44,386 bases of DNA, taken from assembly GCA_020846715.1 (NCBI GenBank), contig JADLDK010000014.1:1-44386 (forward strand). Direction: 5' to 3'. Each line of letters begins with the position of its first letter. The stretch's first letter is position 1. The notes under the pieces are model-generated. The model was not told the DNA's origin, searched no databases, and was given only the letters and a program-made list of their open reading frames with translations. The stretch comes from Armatimonadota bacterium. GTDB taxonomy: Bacteria; Armatimonadota; UBA5829; DSUL01. This document shows positions 13,492 through 22,600 of the stretch, piece by piece. A program made the position numbers and the translations under genes.

Positions 13492-14711
13492 TATTGGATG
13501 TTGTTCACAATCTTGAACATAGGCGCCATGATTGAGACAGCGATAAATCCAACTATCCCACCCATGATGACAATAAGAGCAGGTTCGATCATCGAGGTGA
13601 GTCCTTTCACCGCGTTGTCGACCTCGTCGTCAAAGAAGTCAGCCACTTTGACGAGCATTTCTGAAAGCCGGCCAGTTTCCTCACCGACGTCGATCATGTG
13701 AGTTACCATTGCCGGGAACACGCCGCTGGCGGCCAGTGGCGCACTCACTTTCTGACCCTCCCGGATGGAGTTTCGCGCCTGGTCCACGGCCCGGGCAATC
13801 ACCATGTTGCCGGAGGTCTCCCCGACAATCTCAAGTGACCGCATCATTGGGACGCCGCTCGCGATGAGCGTGCCGAATGTGCGCGAAAACCGTGACACCG
13901 CCATCTTCTGCACCAGTTCTCCGACAACGGGCATGCGCAGCTTCAACTGGTCGTAGTGGAAGCGCCCGGCAGGCTGTTTGAGCACCCATTTGATGCCAAA
14001 CCATCCAGCCAGACCCAGGCCAATCGGAACATAGATGTAGTGTCTCAAAATATCGCTCATTGCGAAAAGCATGGCGGTTGCGGGCGGGAGCTCCGCGTTC
14101 ATGGAAGAGAATATCTCCTTGAACGTGGGCAGGACGAAGATGAAGATACCGTTGACCATGCCCGCAGCAAATATGAGAACGATGATGGGGTACATCATAG
14201 CGCTCTTGATCTTGTTGCGGATCTCCTGTTCCTTCTCCAGGAATCCGGAGACGCGTTCGAGAATTGTGTCCAGAATACCGCCCGTCTCCGCAGCTTTGAT
14301 CATATTCACGTAGAGCTTGTTGAAGACACCGGGATGTTTGCTGAACGCCTCGGTGAGGCTGACTCCGCCCTTGACATCTTTCTTGCAGATGTCAATAACC
14401 TCAGCCAGTACCGGGTCTTTCGTCTGCTGCCCCAGAATCTCCAGACACTTGATAATCCCGATTCCAGCCTCGATCATTGTGGCCAACTGCCGGGTAAAGA
14501 CGACAAGCTGCTGCAGCTTGATCTTCTTGCCTTTAGTCGAGACACTTTTGGTTTTGGCGCCCGTAGTGGCGCTGCGCCGCTTCTTGATGTTGACGACGTG
14601 AAAGTGCTGCTGCTGGAGCTTACTGAGCACCAGGCTCTCGGACTCTGCTTCGATTCTTCCGCTGATCGTCTTTCCGGAGGGATCGACGACGCTGTACTGA
14701 TAAACTGGCAT
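13491..14711 (-). CDS. pilC: Type IV pilus inner-membrane platform protein PilC
   Basis: PilC couples the cytoplasmic ATPases to the growing pilus. The 406-residue protein has two T2SSF (GspF) repeats: VVFTRQLATMIEAGIGIIKC with GILDTILERVSGFLEKE in the first, and FSRTFGTLIASGVPMMRSLE with ETGRLSEMLVKVADFFDDE in the second. Transmembrane helices lie near AMMYPIIVLIFAAGMVNGI, the LGLAGWFGIKW region and the C terminus (MGGIVGFIAVSIMAPMF). The N terminus MPVYQYSVVDPSGKTISG is the standard family start. It overlaps pilT (14711) and the sigma-GGDEF gene (13491) by one base each, so all three are translationally coupled. Confidence 0.97.
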   Translation of the reverse strand: MPVYQYSVVDPSGKTISGRIEAESESLVLSKLQQQHFHVVNIKKRRSATTGAKTKSVSTKGKKIKLQQLVVFTRQLATMIEAGIGIIKCLEILGQQTKDPVLAEVIDICKKDVKGGVSLTEAFSKHPGVFNKLYVNMIKAAETGGILDTILERVSGFLEKEQEIRNKIKSAMMYPIIVLIFAAGMVNGIFIFVLPTFKEIFSSMNAELPPATAMLFAMSDILRHYIYVPIGLGLAGWFGIKWVLKQPAGRFHYDQLKLRMPVVGELVQKMAVSRFSRTFGTLIASGVPMMRSLEIVGETSGNMVIARAVDQARNSIREGQKVSAPLAASGVFPAMVTHMIDVGEETGRLSEMLVKVADFFDDEVDNAVKGLTSMIEPALIVIMGGIVGFIAVSIMAPMFKIVNNIQ

Positions 14712-15886
14712 TAGGACTCCTTCAGATAGCGGTCAAACGATTCAGGATCAATCGTGCGCGCTCTCGCTTCGTCGTAGGAGATGTATCCTCTGATGTGCAG
14801 GGTAGCCAGCGAGCGGTCCATCAGAATCATCCCTTGAGACTCGCTGGTTTCCATAGTGTTGGGAATGAGGTGTGTCTTGCCTTCGCGCACCAGGTTCTTG
14901 ATAGCCCCGGTGGCGGTCATCACCTCGACCGCCGCGATACGGCCGCCGTTTTGCATGGGGACGAGTAGCTGAGAAACGACACCAAGCAGATTGTTGGCAA
15001 GCTGCGCCTTCACCTGTCCCTGTTGGTGAGGCGGAAAGACGTCCACAATGCGGTCAATCGTCTGGGCGGCGCTGCGGGTGTGCAGTGTGCCAAACACCAG
15101 ATGTCCGGTCTCCGCAAGCGTAAGAGCGGCGGAGATCGTCTCCAGGTCCCGCATCTCACCGACCAGGATGACGTCCGGGTCTTCCCGCAGTACGGCTCGC
15201 AGTGCATCGCTGAAGCTGGCGGTATCCGTGTGCATCTCACGCTGAGTCACCATCGCGACCTTGTCACGGTGGAGGTACTCGATTGGATCCTCTATTGTCA
15301 CAATGTGCACGGAGCGCTGCTGGTTGATAAAATCAATCATTGAAGCGATAGTGGTGGACTTGCCGGCGCCTGTTGGGCCTGTGACGATGACAAATCCGCT
15401 GTTGCGCCCGGCGAGTTCCCGGATAACCGGTGGCAGCCCGAGGCTCTCGAAGCTCGGCACTTCGTACGGTACAGCCCTCAGAGCGACACTGAGCGATCCG
15501 CGCTGACGGTAGACGTTGGCGCGGAAGCGTCCCAGATCTGTTGTCGAATAGGAGAAGTCCAGCTCGTGCTTGTGCTGGAGAATGGCGATCTGATCGTTGT
15601 TCAGAATACCGTAGATCAGCCGCTCCACCCCCTCGGGCGTCAACACGGGAAATCCGGTGCGCTGCAGGCTGCCGTCAATGCGGATCATCGGCGGAAGCGC
15701 CGCCCGCAGATGAATGTCCGAAGCGTTGTGAGCGAGCCCCTCCCGCAGGACGTCGTCGATGTGGGCGGTCGGGCTGTCCTGACTCTGCGCTTCATCGGCA
15801 GAGTCTGATGACTCAATGCTCAGCAGCTCCACCGGGCCCTGATCCTCCTCAGGCAGGCGCTCAAAGTTGAAGGCGAAATCGTTCAT
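14711..15886 (-). CDS. pilT: Pilus retraction ATPase PilT, copy 1
   Basis: This hexameric ATPase would disassemble pili. The 391-residue protein has a 50-residue acidic N-terminal extension, then the PilT core: an ASDIHLRAALPPMIRIDG entry, Walker A GPTGAGKST, the Asp-box TIEDPIEYLH, Walker B ILVGEMRDLETI and His-box GHLVFGTLHT. After these come the PilT-specific AIRNL-like segment (TGAIKNLVREGKTHLI) and a C terminus ending FDRYLKES. The start at 15886 is preferred because GGAG lies nine bases upstream; an in-frame ATG at 15910 lacks one. It is a close paralogue of the next gene, 34 bases upstream. Confidence 0.95.
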   Translation of the reverse strand: MNDFAFNFERLPEEDQGPVELLSIESSDSADEAQSQDSPTAHIDDVLREGLAHNASDIHLRAALPPMIRIDGSLQRTGFPVLTPEGVERLIYGILNNDQIAILQHKHELDFSYSTTDLGRFRANVYRQRGSLSVALRAVPYEVPSFESLGLPPVIRELAGRNSGFVIVTGPTGAGKSTTIASMIDFINQQRSVHIVTIEDPIEYLHRDKVAMVTQREMHTDTASFSDALRAVLREDPDVILVGEMRDLETISAALTLAETGHLVFGTLHTRSAAQTIDRIVDVFPPHQQGQVKAQLANNLLGVVSQLLVPMQNGGRIAAVEVMTATGAIKNLVREGKTHLIPNTMETSESQGMILMDRSLATLHIRGYISYDEARARTIDPESFDRYLKES

Positions 15887-15920
15887 AAATGAATCTCCAG
15901 GGCGCCGCATGCGCCGCCCG

Positions 15921-17357
15921 TTACTGATTTTTCAGGTAGCGGTCGAAGTTTTCAGCGTCCAGCGCGCGGACACGCGCCTCTTCCAGCGAGACAAGCCCCT
16001 GAAGATAAAGCTGTGCGAGCGATTTGTCCATCGCCACCATTCCCATTGCCTGCCCGGTTTCCAGAGCGGTGGGAATCTGGAATGACTTGCCGTCCCGAAT
16101 GAGATTGCGGATGCCTGACGTGGCGACCATGACTTCAATAGCTGCCGTGCGGCCGCCGCCGTTCATCGGCAGAAGCAACTGAGAGATGACTCCCTCCATC
16201 GTGTTGGCAAGCTGCACGCGGATCTGCTCTTGCTGATGGGGCGGAAAGACGTCAATGATTCGGTCAATGGTCTGGGAAGCGCTGCGTGTGTGCAGAGTGC
16301 CAAACACCAGATGTCCGGTTTCCGCCAGCGTCAACGCTGCGCTGATAGTCTCAAGGTCGCGCATCTCACCCACCAGAATGACGTCCGGGTCTTCCCGCAG
16401 CACGGCTCGCAGCGCGTTGTCGAAGGAGTCGGTGTCAGAGTTCAATTCGCGCTGATTCACCATGGCCTTCTTGTGCTTGTGAAGGTACTCGATGGGGTCT
16501 TCAATGGTCATGATGTGCACGGCGCGCGTCTGGTTGATGTAGTCGATCATGGACGCGATCGTGGTGGACTTACCTGAACCGGTGGGCCCGGTCACCAGTA
16601 TCATTCCGCTGTGGCGCGTGGTCATCTCTTTGGCGACTGGTGGCATCCGGAGCTGTTCAAGAGTTGGGATTTCGCTCGGGACTGTCCGGAAAGCTGCGCC
16701 GACAGACCCGCGCTGACGGTAGATGTTCACACGGAAGCGCCCAAGCCCAGCCACGCCATGGGACATGTCCAGCTCCCGCATTTTCTCGAACCACTGAATC
16801 TGCTCGCCGGACAAAATATCATAGACCATGCGCTGGATGATCTCGGGCTCCAGCGGCGCGTAGTCCATCTGGACCAGCTTGCCGTCGACGCGAATGGTGG
16901 GTGACAATCCGGCGGTAAGGTGGATGTCCGAAGACCCGCGGCTGACGCCTTCCCGCAGAATCTCCTCCACATGCACATTGTCAGCGCTGCGCCGGGAAAC
17001 AAAAGCCGGCTCCTCGTCCAACAGCGGCGCCATGTCAATGTCGTCGTCTTCAGAGAGTGGCTCGATTGGCATTTCCTGAAATTGTGTCACCTCAGATGGG
17101 GGCGATGCGCTCCACTGTGACAGGTCCATCTCGGTATTGACGCGCGACTCGCCCGCAACAGCCTGCGGTAAGGGTGATTCCTCATCCAGAGCCGAAGAAT
17201 CGGTTCCTTCTGAGGGAACTTGTTGGCCGGGTTCAAGGCTGTAGCCCCAGGATGCGTCTACCACGGCGGTGTCCTGGGCTTCTCCCGGCGCTGCTTGCGA
17301 CGGGGTCTGCTCCTGGTCGTCCAGAGGATCCAGATTAAAGATGGATGCTGATTCCAT
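15921..17357 (-). CDS. pilT: Pilus retraction ATPase PilT, copy 2, with long acidic N-terminus
   Basis: The 478-residue protein carries a full PilT core from about residue 127 (NVHVEEILREGVSRGSSDIH) with Walker A GPTGSGKST, TIEDPIEYLH, ILVGEMRDLETI and GHLVFGTLHT, ending FDRYLKNQ. Its first 125 or so residues are a low-complexity, strongly acidic extension (for example SEDDDIDMAPLLDEEP) with no known domain; ordinary PilT proteins are about 350 residues. The core is much alike to copy 1, so the pair arose by tandem duplication. PilT and PilU, which cooperate in retraction, are the obvious comparison, but neither copy here has clear PilU features. A 379-base gap with repeats separates it from pilB. 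Confidence 0.93.
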   Translation of the reverse strand: MESASIFNLDPLDDQEQTPSQAAPGEAQDTAVVDASWGYSLEPGQQVPSEGTDSSALDEESPLPQAVAGESRVNTEMDLSQWSASPPSEVTQFQEMPIEPLSEDDDIDMAPLLDEEPAFVSRRSADNVHVEEILREGVSRGSSDIHLTAGLSPTIRVDGKLVQMDYAPLEPEIIQRMVYDILSGEQIQWFEKMRELDMSHGVAGLGRFRVNIYRQRGSVGAAFRTVPSEIPTLEQLRMPPVAKEMTTRHSGMILVTGPTGSGKSTTIASMIDYINQTRAVHIMTIEDPIEYLHKHKKAMVNQRELNSDTDSFDNALRAVLREDPDVILVGEMRDLETISAALTLAETGHLVFGTLHTRSASQTIDRIIDVFPPHQQEQIRVQLANTMEGVISQLLLPMNGGGRTAAIEVMVATSGIRNLIRDGKSFQIPTALETGQAMGMVAMDKSLAQLYLQGLVSLEEARVRALDAENFDRYLKNQ

Positions 17358-17736
17358 TCAGTTCTCCCGCGGAGGCCGTGCGAAGGCTCTCCAGTGAAGG
17401 CCGCCCTCATCGGGACGTCCTGTTTCTTAAACGGCACGCAAAGACGCCGCATCCTGCGGCTGTTATTGACGGACACCCTTATTATCGGCAGTCCGATGGC
17501 TTTGGTTGAATCCCCCAAAACCCAAATTTTCACGCTCAACTCGGGCGGCGAGAATGCCCGGCGATTGAAATCGCGGCTGCGAAACGAAGTCTCCCTTCGG
17601 AGACTGTCTGGCTCCTCAACTAACGCCCCCCGGCGATTGAAATCGCGGTTGCGAAACGAAGTCTCCCTTCGGAGACTGCTGGACGCTTCAAGTCATCTCT
17701 GTAGTCGGTACGGGACGCTCTCTTTCGGCTCTTTGA
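17358..17736. other. Intergenic region between pilB and pilT
   Basis: These 379 bases interrupt an otherwise tight operon. Apart from the two-copy repeat at 17557-17678 I see no gene, and no clear promoter for the pilT genes; one is likely here because of the distance. The first 150 bases upstream of pilT contain no hairpin with a T-run. Confidence 0.45.
17557..17678. repeat. Two copies of the two-hairpin repeat inside the pilus cluster
   Basis: Copies at 17557-17606 and 17629-17678 are 50 bases long with a single difference, 72 bases apart. Each has GCGATT-GA-AATCGC followed by AACGA and AGTCTCC-CTTC-GGAGACT. The second hairpin is identical to those at 5591-5792 and 9559. The first keeps the pairing of the phage-region copies with a compensatory change (GGTT/AACC to GATT/AATC). 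Confidence 0.9.
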
Positions 17737-19455
17737 CTATCCGGAATAGATCACTCGCAGAGACTCCTCAAGGGTGGTCATCCCGAGCAGAATTTTCTCC
17801 ATCGCGTCATCGCGCAGGGTTTTCATTCCCTGCTCCACAGCGGCTTCCTTGACCGCGTACGACGATGCCCGCGCCAGAATCAGATCTCGCAACTGGTCAG
17901 TGATGGGCATCAGTTCGTAGATGCCGATGCGGCCTTTGTAGCCGATTCCCTTACAATGCCCGCAGCCCTTGCCGCGGAAAAACGTGAGCTTGTCAGGGTC
18001 ATCCACCTGCATTCCCAGGCGCTTGATAGCGTCGGGCGGCGGCTGATAGGATTCCTTGCACTTCGGGCAGATGGTGCGCAGGAGCCTCTGGGCGTTAACC
18101 CCGATCAGCGCGGAGGCGATCAGAAACGGCTCGATACCCATGTCCACCAGACGCGTGATAGCTCCGGAGGCGTCATTGGTGTGCAGCGTGGAGAGCACAA
18201 GGTGTCCGGTCAGGGCCGCCTCCATGGCGATGAGCGCGGTCTCCTGGTCGCGGATCTCACCCACCATGATGATGTCCGGGTCCTGGCGCAGCATCGTGCG
18301 CAGTCCCGAGGCGAACGTGAGCCCCGCCTTCGGATTTACCATCGTCTGCGTGATGCCTTCGAGGTCGTACTCCACCGGGTCTTCCAGCGTCAAAATGTTC
18401 TTCTCACCCGAGTTCAACTTGGCCAGAATTGAGTAAAGCGTGGTTGACTTACCGGATCCTGTAGGTCCTGTGACCAGGATGATTCCGTAGGCGCGCGAAA
18501 TCAGATTCTCAAAGCGCTCCAGAGTGTGCGGCAGAATTCCGAGCTTGTTCAGGCCGACATGGATGCTGCCCTTGTCCAGAACGCGCATAACGATCTTTTC
18601 GCCGTAAACGCTCGGCAGCGTGGAGACGCGGAAATCGTAATCGCGCTCATTCACCCTCGCGGAGATGCGTCCGTCCTGCGGTGCCCGCTTCTCGGCGATA
18701 TCCATATCCGCCATAATCTTGAAGCGCGATGTCAACGACCCCTGGGCCTTCTTGGGTACGTCCAGCGCCTCGTGCATGATCCCGTCAATCCGGAAGCGGA
18801 CTTTCAGGATGCTCTTTTGTGGCTCCATGTGCAGGTCGCTGGCGCCGTCCGAGATTGCCCGCGAAATAATCATGTTGGCCAGCTTGATGATCGGAGCTTC
18901 TTCGGACAAAGTCCGCAACTGCTCGATCGACTCTTCTTCTTCCTTTTCGTGCTCCGTAATATCAACCAGGTCGGAGCTGATGTCGCGGATAACGTCAGAG
19001 ACAACAGCGCTGACTTCGGTTTCGGAGCGATAGGCGCGGTTGAGCGCCTGGACAACGTCCTCTTCCGTGGCGATGACCGGTTCGATCTCCGCTCCGGTGA
19101 TGAGGCGGATCTCGTCGATGGCGAAGATATCCAGCGGATTCTTCATCGCCAGGGTGAGCTTGCCGTTCTCTCTGGCGAGAGGGACGACTTTGTAGCGTCT
19201 GGCGATGGACTGCGCGAGGGATTTGACGGCGTCGGTGTCCAGGGGATAGTCCGCCAGATCGACAAACTTCACACCCCACTGATCGCCCAGGCAGCGCACG
19301 CGATCCCGCTCGGTGATAAGCCCCATGCTGACGAGCATGTCTCCGAGCGACTGATCGCGGTTGATGTGTCCCTGTTTCGCGAGGACATCGGCGAGCTGCT
19401 CTTCAGTTATAAGACCTGATCTTACGAAGATCGCGCCGATACCGCGAAGTTCCAT
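17737..19455 (-). CDS. pilB: Pilus extension ATPase PilB
   Basis: PilB drives pilin polymerisation. The 572-residue protein has an N-terminal MshEN/GspE-N domain (GIGAIFVRSGLITEEQLADV, then SLGDMLVSMGLI), a linker and the ATPase core. The core shows Walker A GPTGSGKSTT, LEDPVEYDLEGITQ, Walker B IIMVGEIRDQETA and STLHTND. It also has the tetracysteine zinc motif CPKC...CGHC that separates PilB/GspE from PilT. MshEN domains bind c-di-GMP in some PilB proteins. Here the first motif reads GIGxxFVxxG, with Gly at the usual key Arg, so binding is uncertain. A TATACT box at 19472-19477 might start a transcript just before the ATG, but it has no good -35. Confidence 0.96.
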   Translation of the reverse strand: MELRGIGAIFVRSGLITEEQLADVLAKQGHINRDQSLGDMLVSMGLITERDRVRCLGDQWGVKFVDLADYPLDTDAVKSLAQSIARRYKVVPLARENGKLTLAMKNPLDIFAIDEIRLITGAEIEPVIATEEDVVQALNRAYRSETEVSAVVSDVIRDISSDLVDITEHEKEEEESIEQLRTLSEEAPIIKLANMIISRAISDGASDLHMEPQKSILKVRFRIDGIMHEALDVPKKAQGSLTSRFKIMADMDIAEKRAPQDGRISARVNERDYDFRVSTLPSVYGEKIVMRVLDKGSIHVGLNKLGILPHTLERFENLISRAYGIILVTGPTGSGKSTTLYSILAKLNSGEKNILTLEDPVEYDLEGITQTMVNPKAGLTFASGLRTMLRQDPDIIMVGEIRDQETALIAMEAALTGHLVLSTLHTNDASGAITRLVDMGIEPFLIASALIGVNAQRLLRTICPKCKESYQPPPDAIKRLGMQVDDPDKLTFFRGKGCGHCKGIGYKGRIGIYELMPITDQLRDLILARASSYAVKEAAVEQGMKTLRDDAMEKILLGMTTLEESLRVIYSG

Positions 19456-19561
19456 GCTTGCTGCGTCCCAGAGTATAACGTTCGGTCGAGGCTGCTATCG
19501 CCGTCTTGAGACTGTCGCCGCCGTGGCGGCAGCCTTAAGAAAGCGACTTCTGTCTGCCGCC

Positions 19562-19634
19562 CCCCTGCCGTGACCTGGTAAAGTGGGCAGGGGAGCCGGT
19601 CCCTGCGCCCCCCGGAGAAGCAGAGGGGCGCAGG
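19562..19634. other. Two strong hairpins between pilQ and pilB
   Basis: CCCCTGCC...GGCAGGGG (19562-19593, 8 bp) and CCTGCGCCCC...GGGGCGCAGG (19602-19634, 10 bp) lie back to back in the 196-base gap. Neither is followed by a T-run on the minus strand. They may stabilise or process the mRNA, setting the pilQ to pilB ratio, rather than terminate it. Confidence 0.55.
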
Positions 19635-19651
19635 TGTTTCAGACAGGCGTA

Positions 19652-22600
19652 TTACACGTCCTTTAGAATGGTGGAGGTGATGAAGATCATCAGCTCCCGC
19701 TTGCTGGAGCTCTTGTCGCGATGGCGGAAGAGCTGTCCCAGGAACGGCAGATCGCTCAGATACGGGATCTTTGTCAGCGTGTTGCTTTCGGTCTGGCTGA
19801 TAAGCCCGCCGATGACAATGGTCTGCCCGCTCTTGACGCGGATTGTCGAGTCCGCATAGCGGGTCGCCACCTGTGGCAGAGTGATGCCGGTTCGCGGGTC
19901 GGTGATGAAGGTGGGCGTGCTGGCCTCCGGATGGATGCGCATGGTCACGCGGTCACCGGCCACGTCAATCAGCGGCATGCACTGCAGATCGACACCAGCG
20001 CTGACGTTGCCCGTGGTCACCGTCGTTCCGTTGGAGTTGGCCTGGATGCTTTCAATGTAGCGAATCACGTCGCCGATGAAGATTCGGGCCTGCTGTCCGT
20101 CCAGCACGGATATCTTCGGGCTGGCCAGAATGTTGCCGTTCACGTTGACGACTTTTCCGTCAATGGTCGCGGTCAGACGGGTGGGCAGCATGCTAAGGTT
20201 CGGATTGACCTGCTCCGGCTGGCTGAGTGAGTCCAGATTCCCGACGTTGTTCACAACGCCGACCGTGTAGCCGTTGCCGTTCCAGTCGTAGGTGATGCCG
20301 AGCTTCTTGCTGTCGCTGGCGTCCACGTCCACGACCTTGGCTTCTATCAGCACCTGCGGAAGAGGCGTGTCAATCTTGTCCAGAATCGAAAGCGCTCGCT
20401 TGACCAGCGCTGTCGGTCCTGCAAGCACGATGGTGCGCGCTCCGTCACCGCTGCTTGCGTTGCTGTCCTGCGCGGAGCCACCAGCCGCAGGTGGGGCTGA
20501 TCCCATGTCGCTGGCGCCTGCGGGCGCTCCTGCGCCTCCGCCCATTCCGCCTGTCGTGCTGCCGGTGCTTCCGGAGCCGGGCGTCGTCAGGCCGGCCGGG
20601 GCCGCTCCCGGGGCGCTCTGGACGCCAGGGACGAGCTTGTCAAGCACCTTCAACAGGTCCTTGGCCTTGCTGTAGCGGATGCTGTAAACCTCGACAGTCG
20701 GGTCGTTGACAGACGGGTCTATCACGGCATCCATGCGGTTTATCATTCCGGCGGCTTCAGCAATCTGATTGGCCGGACCGGTCACGATCAGCGTTCTGCC
20801 GTTTCCATCCCCGGCGGGAATTGTCGAGGAGAGACTCGGGAACTGAGAGCTGACCAGCTTGAGCATTTCAGAGGAAGTCGCGTTGTTGAACGCGATAACC
20901 TGGGTTGTCGGCAGGTTTGAGCCGCCGGTTGAATCAAAGGCCGCCATGGATTTGTCAGAGGCGACGTAATAGGTGTTTCCCTCACGCAGCCAGCTATAGC
21001 CGGACAGCTTTGTGATGGAGTTCAGAGCGCTTTCGAAGTCCACGTTCTGCAGTGAGACAGTCACGTCTCCCTTGACGTCAGTCGCGGTCACAATGTTGGA
21101 TCCAGACTGCATCGTCAAGGCTTTGAGTACGTCGTTGATGTCGGTGCCCACGAAGTTGAGACTGACCAGTTCTCTGGGTCTCGCTTCCGCCATTGCTGCG
21201 GAGTCGGCCGACGCCATTCGTGTCTTAGCAGAGGCGTACTGTCCGGCGCGAACAGGTCGCTGGGCAGCAGGCGCAGGTGACGCCGCATGCTCTGCGGCTG
21301 GCTCTGCGGCTGGCTCTGCGGCTTTGGCGACAGGCTGGCCAGTGGTGGACGGTTGTTCAGGAGCGTCCTTGACAACCACACTCTTTGCCTCACCCGTAGC
21401 GGGGTCTGTCGCTTTCAGTTCGGCGGACGGCGGCAGTACATCGCCAGGCTTGAGCTGAGAGGCGTCAATTTCCTCTTTGACACCGGCAACCTTCGTCTCA
21501 ATGGCCACGGGCGTCTTGTGGGCGACTGCGGCGACCACAACCGGTCTGGCCGGCTCAGACAGGGCGAACTCATTGTCCTGAGAAATCTGAGCGGTCTGGA
21601 CAGTTCCGGGCGCAAAGTGGACGGCGGGCGCTACGGAGAAAAGACGCGGCGCATCCAACGTCCCCATAGCCGGTTCGACAAGGGCCGTTATCTGTCGGTC
21701 GGACGGCCGCGCCAGCGCCATTTCGGTCACCGGAACAGGCTGAGGGATAATTTTGCCAGTCTGGAAGTTTGTCGCAGGCGCGACGCCCTGGGGGTCCACT
21801 ACACCCATGGCGGTCTCGGACTGCGTCTGGGCAATGAACTCTTCAGGCACATGCGCGGCGACCATTTCGTCCGGCCGGCTGGCAGGTTTGTTCGTACCGG
21901 CAGCTACTGCCGCCTGCCGGGCCGCTTCGCTCTTCCACACTGTAAGAATGACGGAGTTGTTTCCGGTCGTGTCCAGATCGTAGGGCACCTTTTTGGTGAC
22001 GCTGACGACGACACGGCTCATTGCCGGGCGGCTCTGGAAGAGTCCGGCGTCCACGTGAACGACGTTCTCATTCAGAATGCCCTGCCACACAGGTTTGGTC
22101 TTGTAGTCAGCCATAATGCCAAGGCTGATGACGCGGCCGTTGAGTCCGCGGTTGCACCATGCGCCGACTTTGCCGTCGGTAATGGCTCGAATCTCAACGC
22201 GATCCGGCTTGTCGAAGACCTGCATGCCTGTGATCTGCGTTCCCTTTTTGGTCTCAGCAGTCTGAGCTGAGACAGGCTGCGCAGGCGTCTCAACGCGAGA
22301 GATAGACGGCATCTGTGGCAGGCTGGCATTCAGGCTGCCCGGCTTGCCTTTCCACAGCACCCATCTCAGCTGTCCCGGTTCGGACTTTGAGAGGCTGTAG
22401 GCGATCTTTCTGCCTGTGGCCACGGAAACTCTTGAAAGCCCCGGGCCGTTGCCGCTGACGCGGATGTGGCGCACGGCGTCGTTTCGCAGTCCGGTGTCAA
22501 CGGGGCGCGCGGCGTACTTCGCGCCAATGTTGAGCACAATCCACTTGCCAGCAGGTGACTGCTGAACGGATGTCCTGGCGCTGCCGCTGACGCTTGTGGT

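Noticed and set aside
13956..14714. Long open frame on the + strand opposite pilC
   Set aside because: It mirrors pilC codon by codon, has no ribosome binding site and no family resemblance. Similar mirror frames occur opposite pilB (18526-19419) and pilQ (21287-22270).
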